A DNA stretch of 64,000 nt from positions 1,178,001 to 1,242,000 of the forward strand of contig NC_091867.1 in NCBI RefSeq assembly GCF_019399895.1, read 5' to 3'. The position numbers and the translations under genes are program-made. The notes under the pieces are model-generated. The model was not told the origin of the DNA. It saw only the letters and a program-made list of their open reading frames with translations, and did not search any database. The stretch is from Cardiocondyla obscurior. Lineage: Eukaryota > Arthropoda > Insecta > Hymenoptera > Formicidae. Shown in pieces: positions 12,102 through 24,643 of the stretch. Each line of letters opens with the position of its first letter. Position 1 is the first letter of the stretch.

Positions 12102-14186
12102 TCATACATGTGAAAAGTATCTGTTTAGCTTTTGTAAAAGAATCTTGCTGTCGTAATGTCCGGGATATGCACTCAACGACTTTTGTACTGCGATGTAACT
12201 TGTTTGTAGATCTCCAGCCTGTACGTGCAACAAATTTATATTATTGTAATTCGGCATGCGTCAATGTAGATTAGAATCGACTTGCCTCGTAAGCTAAATG
12301 CGCACTGTTGAAGTGTGCTTCATATACATAGCTAGCGATGTTGGCTGCTGCGTGAAAATATGTCCTTGCCGCTGTAACATTGCCGTTGCGCATTTCTATC
12401 ACACCGAGATTGTTGTAAGCCAAAGCATGCCTATTGTCGCTAGCAATGGCTAGTCTTAAACACTCTTCTGCCATTATCAGATCGCCCAGAGTCTGCAGTC
12501 ACATTCATTCTATTATAATTTTATTATTTTACAACAATGAAATAAATTGTACATACAATGGCAATATGAGAAATGTTGTACCAGACGTCAGCCACGTTCT
12601 CATCGGTTGCGAGATTTAATGCTCTTTCGAAGCACGATATAGTATGGTCATATTGTTGAGCATAGAAGCAACAAAGTCCGAGGTTGTTGAATAGCTCAGC
12701 ATTATGTACACCCATTTGCAAAAGACGTCTGGAACATATATTTATTGAAATTCATGTACACTGAAAGGCAGATATGACATAAAATATGGAAAATACAAAT
12801 AGACTTAATTTTATATTGAATTAAAAAAAAATCTTAAAAATAAGAAGTCTATTTGTATTTTTAGTATTTTTACAATTTTTTATTTAATATATACCTGTAA
12901 TAACGTAAAGCAAGCTCCGGTTGATCGTTGTAAAAATGATGCATGCCTATACTGGCGATCGCCTCGGTGTGAGAAGCATCCTCTTGCGCGATTATTTTGT
13001 AATATTTCATCGACATTGCTGCGTTATTTAAGCCTTCGAATATACGGCCCATTTCTGTAAGGATTGTCACGTCGTTCGCAAAAAATTCAAGGCCTCTTTT
13101 ACACGTATCTAACGCGGCCACTGGCTGATCGAGTCTAATGTAAACTCTGATTAATCGCAATACTGTTTCGATGCTTCTGTGATCTTTCAATGCAGACTTA
13201 AACTGTTGCTCTGCATCTCTTACTAGCCCCAGCGTGTAATAACATTTTCCAAGCTGAACTTTCCACCACCAATCTTTATATTGACAAACTTGCGTTGCCT
13301 GAACGGCCAGGTCCAATGCCTGTAACATTTTCAGCGATAAAATTAGAACGATTATTATAATATTTAATATCTATTAATATAATAACTCACGTATCTCGCA
13401 TCATGTTCGTGATAATATATATATTCAAACAACGGTTTTGCTATGCTTTGCTGATTAGCATATTTAGTTACATTCAATCGCGATAGTTGAATGAAAGGCC
13501 CACCGGGTTCCGTTAACATCGACGCTGTGCCAAGCCTTGAAAAACAAAGTATTTGTACTTCCTAATACGAAGTTATAGAAGTCACATATTGTACCTGACG
13601 CTGCGTCCTGAGCTTGCGGTAATGGGTCTGGCTGTCATTGCTGTTCTCGGTGTTCGCAATGCCTGTTCAATTGATTGAGACATCGCTGCTTGAGTAGCAG
13701 GTCGTACTACTCCAGTAACAGGTCTACCTTTCAAATATTAATGCACACTTACGTTTAAAAATTGAATACCATTTTTAATTTTAATTTTTAGGCGAGTTGT
13801 AACAAACCAGATTGAGATTTAGGCCGCACTCCTTGACCAGTGTAACTAGTACCAGGATTTTTCAAAGAAGTTCCTGGCCTGGGCATCGTCGATATTGCAT
13901 AATTATCCAATAAAGTCTCAGCAATTCCTTCCTCTTCGCCCTCAATGTCGTCCACATAAACTTGCAACGTTAGAGCACGCATTTTTAAGACCCACACGGC
14001 CTGGTGACAAAGTAAGTTTATGTTCCTCGTAATAATTTCTAATTTTTCGCACAAAAAAAAGAAAAAAAAAAAAAAGAGAGACAGTACCTGATCTAAAGGA
14101 TTTTTTCTTAATAAATCCGTGCATATTGCAGCACAAGCTTCGTACTTTTGTCGACTGAATAAGCTTAAAGCTGTGAATAATTCCAT
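12102..14186 (-). CDS. TTC8: Tetratricopeptide repeat protein 8 / BBSome subunit BBS8
   Basis: Subunit of the BBSome, the coat-like complex that moves membrane proteins in cilia. In insects it serves ciliated sensory neurons. Eight exons: 14088-14186, 13808-14000, 13595-13727, 13391-13535, 12895-13319, 12557-12728, 12286-12492 and 12102-12218, giving 496 residues. Diagnostic blocks are EEGIAETLLD, PRPGTSLKNPGT, the RP-rich linker (GRPVTGVVRPATQ, RTPRTAMTARPIT), LFEYIYYHEHDA, YKDWWWKVQLGKCYYTLG, the TPR array, and ELFNNLGLCCFYAQQYD. The donor after ...HLAYE is GC (gaggcaagt), not GT; reading through it hits a stop after five codons, while using it restores the conserved AGDLQTSY. The start is 391 bases from the divergent WDY-like gene. 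Confidence 0.92.
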
Positions 14187-14577
14187 GCTTGAGAAAGTTT
14201 AAATTTTCTTAGAATAAAACACCATTCTTGTAGCATTGATCCGGTAGTTGTCGACTATACTGAGCCTCGAGCAACCACCTGCCTTATGATTGTACATACA
14301 TACACAAACGAAGTTATTGATTATTCCGAATCATTATTTCTTTCCACGTCGTAAAATGTAAAGGTAGTAATCAATGCAACAATATACACATGATTGCTAT
14401 TTGTTCACAATAGTGCGAAATTATATGCATTCGATAGATTATTATATTTTGACATTCTTTCTTAGCGTCTACAGAAATAAATAAAATGATTAAATTGAAT
14501 GTACTCCTGATATAATTCTGGTCTACTGAAATCGTTTTCTACACAATTTCTTAATTTGTGAAAACATTTTAATTGCC
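14187..14577. promoter_or_regulatory. Bidirectional promoter of BBS8 and the WDY-like gene
   Basis: A 391-base head-to-head spacer between two genes with ciliary or flagellar roles. A partial RFX X-box-like site lies at 14261-14275 (TGAGCCtcgAGCAAC). Its AGCAAC half fits the RGYAAC half-site fully; the other half matches only in part. RFX control is inferred from gene function plus this half-site. Confidence 0.4.
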
Positions 14578-17500
14578 ATGGAATTCGTTGGTAAAAATCA
14601 TCCAAGGTTAGTGTAAAAGAATATAAATTAAAACGTTATAACAATTTATAATTTTTACACATTTAATTACATACATGATTATTATTACAGCATACAAGAA
14701 GCATTCAAACAGTTTTTCGAAGCAAAAAGTATAAAGGAACAATGCACAGAGCAATCTTTAACACGTTTGCACAAGGAGTTTTTAGTATGTAGCGACAGAT
14801 GTTTTTTTTCTCGATTTATTTTATTTATAAGAACGGACGTCTTCAGGAAAAGGAAAATGGACAGATGGATTTTTCTCAATTATATGACGCTTTACGAGAT
14901 GTTTTAGCGATAAAAATGTCACAAGACGAATTTCAGAATCTTTTCAAAAAAGTTAATTGTTTTAGTCATTCCTAAAATTTGCTTTAATGCATTTTTTATA
15001 AAAATTTTTTAACAATAATTTTCAAACGTAATTGTTAATTCCAGATAGATGCAAAACTTGATGGCATGATAACGTGGGATGAGTTTATTTCCTACCTGCT
15101 GATAGAATTTCAAAATACAGACACTAGTTTAAATACTAGATCGCAAATGTTGGAAGAGCCGTTGACGAATTTGCCGAAATTATTAAGATCACGTCATCGT
15201 ACTTCTGTATGCAGAATTACATTTTGTCCAGAAGTTTTGCCAGTATGTATTGAATATTAAAAGGTCTGACACGCTAATCGATCAATTCTGTGTTCTTTTA
15301 CGAATTTATCATATTAATTTTTAGGACAGAAGCACGAGCTTTCATCGAGGTTCTTATCTGACTATTTCTCACGAGGGAGTGATTAATTATTGGACACTTG
15401 ATCTTGAATATGAGCGTACTGTGCAGTCTAAGAATCGTTAGTATTTCAACAGCCATGTTTTTTATCGTTAATATTCGACGTTACCTTCTTTTGCAGCATA
15501 TTTGAAGGTGCATTCTACCGCTATAACTGACATGATCGTGCTGCCAGATGTTCAAATAGTGTGCACGAGTTCAACGGAATGTGACTTGAGATTCTACGAC
15601 GTTGCGGCTAAAAAATTTGATCTTTGCATATTGGTTTTACTAATTTTCTTATAAATTAATATAGATTATTTTAATTATAAGATTAATAATTAATTTAACT
15701 GATAAAAATAATGTTTGTAGATATTTAGCTTGGCGAATGCAGTCGTTTGTATGCACTATTACTTCAGTACAAACATAAAAGAAAATTCGTATATTGTTCT
15801 GGGTGACACAAGTGGATCCATCATACTCATGGCTTTTAATTCTGTAAATAGAGGACCTTTCAAACCATCTATTGCATACGACACAATTGCTGTTCATTAC
15901 GACAACGTCATTAAAGTAATACAAGAATTATCTTGATCGTTAAGTCTACCAAGAATAAATTTCGTAAAGTAACTTATACGTAAATATATATATATACTTT
16001 GCAGAAAATTTTTTTTCAAAAAATCTTTTTTTTACTTACTGCGTTTAGGGAAAGTTGCAAGGATTTAAAATCACAGAGTTTAAAAACGTACATACAAATT
16101 GGACGAGCCAAGTGGCTTATTATGGAAATTTACAAGCTTTTGTGTCGAGTAGTCAATGCTTTAATTGCTCGTTATGCGTTTTCGAAACGAGTGGTACGAG
16201 AAGACGACATAAATTTCAAATTTCCATGGGAATATCTTGCTTTACGCTCTGCGAAGGTACTTTCTTATTTGCGAATTAATCAGATTTCGAAAAGATGTTA
16301 TCGTAAATAATAAATGTAATGAATTTCAGAGAGTCGAATACTGATAACGGGTGGACCAGATTGCGTAGTTCGAGTTTGGAATCCGTTTTCTCCCAAAAAA
16401 GCAAATGCCGTTTTGTCAGGTCATCGCTCGACCATCTGCGCGCTCGTCGTAATAGATGCTGGTAAGCGCGTCTATTCCTTGTCGAAAGACAGATGCATAA
16501 AAGTGTGGGACGTACCAGCTCTTACTTGCATTCAGGTTTGAACAGTTGTGAAATGCAGTAATCTTTTTCCTGTTGCAATTAACTGTTAACGAATAATGTG
16601 TATTTTAGACGTACAACAAGTTGCCGAGTGAGCTGAGTGAATACACCCCGATGACCATAGTATTCAACACGCTAACTCGTACGATGATTATCGCCAGCAT
16701 GATGATAGCTGTTCTCGTATGCGAGGACGTAATTAACAAGGAAACTTCAGACGGCTATACCCACATCAAAGGCGTTAGTTGTGTGCTCTACAATCAACTT
16801 TATCGAGTGGTAATTTTCCTTATTATTCCGAAATTCGTTAATAAAATTTTAAACAAAACTTATTATTTTATCGGCATGCAGATCGTTTCTACAGGGTTGG
16901 ATTCGTGCATTATCGTATGGGATATTTGGCGCGGACGCCGCTTTCGCTTGATATCACATGCTCATAGTGTTATGCAATATGGGCAATATGCTGATGTGGA
17001 GATCACAGCTGCTTGCTTCGATCATTCGGAGCAATTTTTAGTAACCGGCGCTAGAGACGGTTCGTTAAAAATATGGAACTATAATGCTGGCGTCTGTATA
17101 CGCAGCATGATGGCTGATCGTCAATGGTGCAGCAAACGTTAAATTTTTTATTTAAATAAATAATAATATTTTATATCGTTTTACATATTCGTTTTTTTTT
17201 TTGCAGCGAAATAACGAGTATCGTATGGTACGAAAATCGAATCCTGTGTTGCAACTGGAATAATCGCGTGACGGAATTTGCTGCTTTCGAATCTGACATA
17301 TGCAAAAAAAATTGGATTATTAATCATACCGATGATATTTTATGTTCGGCCGTAATAAAACCTCCACAACTGCTAGCTACCGGAACTTACAATGGAGAGT
17401 TAATCTTCTGGAATCTTGAAACGTGCCAGCCTTTGAGAAAGTATCAAGTAATTGATGTTGGTAAAAGGTGATGTCAACTTTCGTTTATTCGCTTATGAAT

Positions 17501-19258
17501 AATAATTGATATAATAGCGACGGGTCATTAGAAACTAATTAATTTTATAGGTGTACCGTGAGAAAGATGAACGTGGAGATAGAAGCTGGAAAATTGGATG
17601 AACTCGCCGAATCTATCGTTCAGGAAGCCGAGTAAATTATAATTCTCTTGTTATAAAAGTATCAAAGTGTTCTAAATTAATTTTTTGTGAAATAGAAAAA
17701 TGACTCTATGCGCTCACCAAGACTCGACATTGAACGTCGTTAACGTGATCGCCATACGTGCAATAATTTTTCTAACTGCGCGAGAAGCGAAGTCGGACGT
17801 CGGCACACTGCTAGTCGCTCTCGATTCCGGCTTAGTGCAAGTCTGGACACATTTTCCCGAGGCGAGATTCTTAACAGCCTTCTCGGCCATCCACACCGCC
17901 GGCGATTGCGTCACGTCTTTAGCTACCGATGCCGAAAATCAGTTTCTCGTAACAGGTCTTGTAACTTTCAACAAATTTAATCAAATATTTTACAAAATTT
18001 TTTTTGTTAATATCAACATTTTTATTTGATGATCTAAAACGTGTTTCTTTAATTTTTTATTGAAGGTCACAGCATGGGGTACATTAAAGTTTGGCTTATC
18101 TCTAATTACATATTACCGAATCCGTCGAAGGTTCGTATGCCGTTATTGAGATTGAAGTTTCCATTTCTGTGGAAAGATAAAATTAATGGAAGAGCGAAAA
18201 GAGCGGTACGAAATCAGACTCTGCCTCTGTTGCTGTCGTCTGTACGTGGTCACACACAAGGGATCACATCTCTTCAAGTCATTTCTCGCGAGCAAATAAT
18301 AGTCAGGTAAAACAGGATTGTTATAAAGATCGATATAAATATCTTTCCTGAAAAACTTAAACGAATAGCGGTAGCGCGGATCGCACGGTACGTTTGTGGA
18401 CTCTTAGTGGTCGTTACATATCGACGTTGGGAACATTTAGAGATTGGGCGATAATTCTACCTACTATTCCCGTGGAAAAGTATTTTGAGAATTACAGGGT
18501 TCCAGCAGATATTCAAAGAATTGCAAGTTTCACCACTTTGAAGGTAAGACTTGATTAAAAAATTTTAAAAATATATGGATTTGTTTATAATATATATTTT
18601 TGGTGTTAATGTAAAGGTACTTTATGGTGGCATGAGACAAATATCGGAGGAGACTGAGGAAAAAGAAATTAATGTTCCTAAACGAGTTTTTGAGAAGAGG
18701 CACATATATGGAACAAAAAACAATTTTGTGTACGAGAACTGTTATAATTCACCATTGTCTGAAAGAACATATCAAAAATGTTTTCGATTGGATAATACTC
18801 TACCATATGTGAGTACACACATATACATGCTTTATGATAAAATATTATTTTTATTACATATCGTTATATGTGGCGATTACGACATAGAGATACATGTTGT
18901 TCTAAAGAATCTAAAGATCTGAACTCGAATTTAATTAAAAACCGATAGTTATTTAATTACTATTTTTCGGAAGCAATTTATCGAGAATTTAGCGTTCAAA
19001 GATAAAAATTAAATATTTACAATACATGACGCGCAATTGCTTAATTATTTATTTACTTTAAAAATAATTTTACATTACATAAGACATAAATTAGGATAAA
19101 AAATCTCACATTTGTAGACACCAATTTATGTGCATTTGCCAACATATCCTGTAAAATCTGTAGAAGCACAGAAAACACTTGTGCATGAACAGAAAATGGA
19201 TCTTACGTATGCATTTTTATTTAAAATTATAAAAAAGATATTGGGAATGTTTTTCTAA
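14578..19258 (+). CDS. EF-hand WD-repeat protein (WDY / WDR64 / WDR49 family)
   Basis: Large WD40 protein related to vertebrate WDR49/WDR64 and the fly WD-repeat protein on Y, which is tied to sperm flagella. Eighteen phase-consistent exons: 14578-14606, 14691-14784, 14847-14951, 15045-15242, 15325-15436, 15497-15633, 15721-15915, 16049-16256, 16330-16535, 16609-16809, 16882-17126, 17207-17467, 17551-17631, 17696-17955, 18066-18306, 18369-18543, 18617-18808 and 19118-19258, giving about 1026 residues. The N-terminus has an EF-hand-like loop (DAKLDGMITWDE). WD units follow: SHEGVINYWTLD, GGPDCVVRVWNP, SKDRCIKVWD, TGLDSCIIVWD, TGARDGSLKIWN, TGTYNGELIFWN, LDSGLVQVW and SGSADRTVRLW. The ttg|gttt donor of exon 6 is weak. 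The final exon could splice onward instead of stopping at 19256-19258. Confidence 0.85.
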
Positions 19259-19811
19259 TATTTTAAAAAAGTATATATAATTACAGTAAAATGATATATT
19301 TGAAAAGAGCAATAAAACCATTGCGTTCAAGATAGAACAAATCGTACACACTTTCACAAGATTAAATCTACGGTAAGCCTTCTTGAACTAAGCCTTATAA
19401 AACTTGCTAAATATTAGTAAAACAATATATATTTTACACATTGTATAAATCAAAATGAGATATTAATTTATATTACTCGAATTAGTAAAACATTTATTGT
19501 TATAACAATTGTCTTTTAATCTAATTTACTAATTCAATTATATAATATTCTAATTACATCCTTTAACCTTTCTTCAGCGAGTACAATAATGACAACGACG
19601 ATTAATAACTAAAGATAATTAAATATTGTCAAATTGTTACCCAAGTGTGCTAATATAATTTTGCGAATATTAGGATATAACAATGAACAATGTGCTTTCA
19701 GGTTTTCGTTTTTTTTTTCTCTCTAATCGAAACAATTTATGCATACAATACTATACTATATTTTAATCGTGTTCATACTCGGTATATCTTCTGTTACTTT
19801 AAATTTTTACA
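19259..19811. other. Convergent 3' spacer between the WDY-like gene and INCENP
   Basis: Very AT-rich DNA without coding signal. It holds the two 3' ends. Confidence 0.6.
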
Positions 19812-22800
19812 TTATGGAAATTTTGATTCAACAAATTCGGTTTCCATCATGGAAATACGTGGCGGCGTTTTCCAGATTGCACTGGATGTGCGCTTTAATC
19901 TATTTCTGTCTATTCCGTGGAACAGTTCGGTCAAATCTGGCGTACACTTACGAGTATCGAAGAACTTGTAAACTATTGTCTCAGGAATATATTGTTGTAT
20001 ACAAAGTTGTACTTTGCGAACGTGTGCTGCAATTAAAAATTGCACATTTTTTTTTTCTATTTTGATAATGCTTAAAAATATTTAAAAAATGTATATATAC
20101 CTTGTGCCCAATGTGGTATGTCGTATTTCGGTTTGGTTTCGTCATCCGACTCATCCTCGTCAGGTTCGCTATCTAACACATAATTCATTACGCCTTGGGA
20201 CTTAGCTTGCTGCTGCTTATACTGCAAAAAAAAAAGAAAAAAAAAAAAAAGAAGTTGGCAATTCAATTTAATATAAATAAAATTTTAATTCTTTTTTCAG
20301 CATAAAAAAAACTTACTTTAATTTGAGCCGCAAGTAAGGCCTGATTTTTCTGTTTCAACGTTTCAACAGCGGCTTGTTGAGCTCTCGCCTCCGCTTCCTT
20401 ACGTTTCTCAGCTTCTTGCTCCCGACGTCTTTGCTCAGCGAGCAAACGTTCCGTTTCCTCTTGTTCTTGCAACCTCTGCAATCTCTGTTGCTCTTCTAAT
20501 TTACGGCGTTCTTCCTTTTCTTGCGCTCGCTGTAACGCGGCGATACGTTTTTTCTCTAATTCTTCGCGTTGTTTTTCTTGAACTGCAAAGGCTATCTTTG
20601 CCTTTTCCTCTCTTTCCTTTTCAGCTTTTTGCCGTTTTTCTAACTCTAGTTTTTCCTTGGCTTCTCGTGCTAATTTATTCTTGAGTTCCTTCTGTTCCCG
20701 CTTTCTATATGCAAGTAGATGTAAAATAAAGTATATATGTAAAATTTAACAACTGCATATCTTTTCGATTATAAAACTTTACATACCTTCTCTTTTCTTC
20801 CATCAGTAATTTTAAAGTTTCTTCTCTCTTTTTTCTTGCGTCTTCTTCATGCCGCCTCTTTTCATCTAGCCTTTCAAACGAATTAATTTTAGTAATATTT
20901 TTTGGCGGTGGAATGAAGGAATCAACATTGGTAACGATGTTTGTGCGTCCAACCGTTTTCGTATACTAAAATTAAAGTATATGTAAGAAAATATGTTGAT
21001 AGCAACAAATTAAGAAAAATATAAATTTTTACATTTATCTTACATTTGCAAGACTTTGTGTGTTTAAAGGAGTGTGAAGACGAGGAACGGATAACGTAGG
21101 TTGGAGCAATTTTATCTTGCTTAAAGGTGTCGTTTTTATCTGCTGTAATTGCTTTACGTTTGGTTTATCGGTTTGATTTGATAAAAATCTATTAATCCGT
21201 TCTGGCAATGGTTCCTTGTTCTGAAAAAGCAAAGTTAATTATTAACAAAATTTATTAACAAAAAAAATATAAATAAAAAAAAAAAAAATTGAAACATGAC
21301 TAACCACAGACTCTTTTACCTCTTTAATCTCGTCATTATTTTTCTTTTGTTTCGCTAATGAAATCCTTTTAGCTTTTACGAGCGACTTATGAGCTAATAT
21401 TTGCGTAACACTTTTATCTGCATTTTTCGTTTCTGTCTGCATTTCTGCAGTGGCCATTGCACGAGTTTTCGTTCTAGTTATCCGAACTGGAGCTTCTACT
21501 TCAACTGTTTTCGGACTATGCATAACCGCCTGCTCAAATGCTTCCACCCGCTTCTTCACAGGATTTTTTGCATAAGGACTAAATAAAGCATTTTGCTTGT
21601 ACGTAATTTTGTTTTCTTGTGCAACTGTAGGCGCGACTTTTTCCTTGAGACGCTTTCTTATTTCCGGTGTATTGGGGATTACATCTTCGCTAGACGTTAA
21701 TAACAAATCAGCTTCTTTTTGAAGACGTTTATTTTTATTAAGTTTCTTTGGCTTTTTTATTTCCGGTGATGATTCATCGTCTGTAATTAATCCATTGCAA
21801 TTATCATATTGTTCAGGTTTCTGAGATGAATGCATATTGTTTGGCAATATATTCTTAATATTTTCCTTTTCCTTTAATTTCTTACTATTTCTAGTGTTCG
21901 CCGTTTTGATCACCACGGTCTCATTTAATTTTGATTTCTGTGGTAAACGCTCTAATACCACTGTTGCATTCAATATCTTATCTTGTGTAGTAAGACTATG
22001 TTTTAGAGTTGAATTCATAATTGGAACAGGTTTTCCAATTGCATCTTCATATATAGATACTTCAACATCTTCAATATTAGATGCAATAATCGCATCATCT
22101 TTATTGGCTTCTTTGTCATGAAGATTCATGGAGTTTGCTGTATTAGAGCATCTTTCATTAGACCTTGTTTTCTTAGAGTGTTCTATACTTGATTTAAAGA
22201 CATTGTTCTCTTGGACATTTTTACTTTCCTGAATTTTTTCAACAGGTGTGACTATAACTTGAGGAACCTGTTTACAGATTTGTTCTGTTACTTTTCTTGA
22301 TTCTGTATCTTTATCTGAATTCTTTTCTATTTTGCTATACTTAGAAACTCTCTCACCATCTTCATCAGAAGTGCTTAATGTAGGCTTCTTCCTTTTAATG
22401 TTGTTTTTTTTCTTTCCCTGATAAATACAAAATGGTACATTATATATTACTCTAAAGTTAGTACTAGTTATAACATATTGTAACCATAATAAAGGTGTAA
22501 AATGTACTTACTTCATTTACAGAATTATCCAAGATAGACAGACTTTTCTTAATATTGTCATCTGCTTTCTTGGACGCTCGCCTTTTGGGTCTTGCATTTG
22601 TCACCTCATTTTCTTTTTGCTGTTCTTCATCGAGAAACTGACGAGAACTTGTTGGAGAAACATTGTTCTCTTTAAATACCTCATCCTCCAGAATGGTCTC
22701 GATACGCTGAACCGCCTTTTTCCGTAACATCTTCGGCGTCTTTGGGACGATGAATCCGCCTGACGGCTGTGACAATTGCGTGAACAACGTCTGCATGAAA

Positions 22801-22919
22801 GACAAACAGTCCTCGACATCTTTGTCGAGACCTTTTGATAGTTCCACGCGACGGTTGTGGATTTCCTGCAGATTATTGAGAATACTGTCCCGGATCTCGT
22901 TTTTCGACTTTTCGTTCAT
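19812..22919 (-). CDS. INCENP: Inner centromere protein
   Basis: Scaffold of the chromosomal passenger complex: it binds Survivin/Borealin through its N-terminus and activates Aurora B through the C-terminal IN-box. Seven exons: 22512-22919, 21305-22417, 21044-21220, 20787-20965, 20317-20704, 20101-20221 and 19812-20026, giving 866 residues, in the usual family range. Residues 1-45 fit the CEN box. A long basic disordered middle follows. Exon 5 is an almost continuous charged E/K/R/Q stretch, the single-alpha-helix region. The IN-box spans the last two exons: DIPHWAQG, then PDLTELFHGID, then RLKRTSSAIW with the Aurora-phosphorylated TSS at about 842-844. The ATG at 22919 is used; the frame extends to a GTG at 22952 but that is leader. 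It is divergent from DIABLO. Confidence 0.92.
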
Positions 22920-23685
22920 GGTGCTGCCGGGCTGCGAGACTCCGTTTCTCACGTTATGTTGTCACAGAGGTACGCGTATCAGTCAAAATGCCTATATGTG
23001 AACGCCCGCAAGTCCACAACACCACGGTGTGTTGCGGAAACGGCGCTTCAATATTCATCAAAACTCCTAAAACGCGCGGGGACCACTTAGGTTCGGACGG
23101 AATACACGCCTAAGCAGAGAATTCTTTGGCGGGCTGACAACCCTCACCTATTCTCCCTCCTGTACTGTCCTGTACACGCCTGTACTTTTTTCGGCCGTCC
23201 AACGAGCCAACCGACTTTTTCGTTTGATTTAAACCGCGATCGCTGGCGACATCTGCACCCGCCATCGAGTCCCTCCATTGCGTTCGTAAACGTAACGTGG
23301 TTTCGCCTATAAATCTCATTTCGATTTCACCGTCGGCGACAGTCGTGATTCGTAGCTGATTTTATCGAAACTGAAAAAAAATTTATTATTTTAATTTTTT
23401 ATGTACACAGCCGTCGACGGTAAAATTTTTTGTAATAATAAATATGATTAATTAAAATTCTACTTTTCTCTATTTGTGGAGAAAAAGTAGACAAGCTTTT
23501 ATTTGAAATTTGCTTCCGACCTATTTATTTCCAATTGGATAATATCGCTCAGCTGATTGCAGCGAGGTTACGGTACAACTGCCGGTAGCGATTTACTCGC
23601 TTTTAAATTCTAAAACACGAGGATAATAAAGATGAAAAAAGAATTCGAGGAATTACCGTGATTTAATCTTACGTTAATTGCAGGT
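22920..23685. promoter_or_regulatory. Head-to-head promoter of INCENP and the DIABLO homologue
   Basis: A 766-base divergent spacer. The INCENP side (22920-23330) is more GC-rich. The DIABLO leader is itself spliced: its ATG lies two bases after an acceptor (aattgcag|gtATG). Confidence 0.5.
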
Positions 23686-24643
23686 ATGGCAATGCGTCAC
23701 ATTTTCCGAAAATTATGGGATAATATTAGACCCGCAATGGTAAGAATACAGTTTTTACGATATATCTTAGTTCCTGCTTTCTTATTTAAATCCTATTTTA
23801 ACTTACTAAAAAGAAAGTCTTTATTCACTTGCAGTACACATCGGGTATATTAATCGCACATTGTACCTCGTGTGACAAACCTGGTGAAAATGACAAGTTA
23901 AATCTAACGTCGCCAGACGTAAATAAACTCACTCGTGAGTATATGATAAAACAATCTGCATTGGACGCCGCTAACAGTGCAACGCAAGTACTGACTGTCA
24001 CTTACGTGTCTATAGTAGGTCTAAGCATGGAGTACAGGTGATTAACAGTGATTACATATATTCACAAGGACAAGATAAATCCGTTTCACCGTGACAATTT
24101 TATAGAACATTGTTGAACGAGCTCATTTCCCTTCTTGAGGTAACTGTGATACGTGCTGTGAGTGATGAGCACTGGGATTTAATCGTAACTGTACGGAACG
24201 AGATGCAAGACACAAAGGAGAAAATTACCGTAAGAAAAAGCTTTGAGAAACGATAAATTTGTTTGGCAAGATATGAAACGTTAAATATAACAGTTAAAAA
24301 TTTTAATTAATTAAAATTTTTACATTGTATATAGATTGCACATATGTCTTACATTAACAAATTAGATTTTACATAATTATATAAGTTAAAATAAATTTTT
24401 TTTTTAACCATATAGCGTTTAACTACATATATGGATTATGCACATAAAATGGTAATAAGTAGTGCAGAGCTGTGTTATATGTGTGGAATGGATAATTTGA
24501 CCGACACGCTTCAACAGAGGATAGAAGATGCATTAAACAGGGTGAAAGAAGAAAATGATAGCAATGCAAAACTCGAACGAACATACTGGCGCATACAGGA
24601 ACGATGTATTAAAGACACTAATAAAAAAACCGAGGAGCAATAA
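23686..24643 (+). CDS. DIABLO: DIABLO/SMAC homologue (mitochondrial IAP-binding protein family)
   Basis: Vertebrate DIABLO is a mitochondrial intermembrane protein that antagonises IAPs once released. Four exons: 23686-23739, 23835-24037, 24106-24229 and 24416-24643, giving 202 residues. The start MAMRHIFRKLWDNIRPAM is basic and amphipathic, as for a mitochondrial presequence. The helical body aligns by pattern with the DIABLO bundle: ALDAANSATQVLT, SMEYRTLLNELISLLE, then DEHWDLIVTVRNEMQDTKE (compare the human EVWQVIIGARAEM), and SSAELCYMCGMDNLT. The tail is charged coiled-coil-like (KKTEEQ). I see no obvious AVPI-type IAP-binding motif after the presequence. An AATAAA (24639-24644) overlaps the stop codon. 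Confidence 0.78.
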
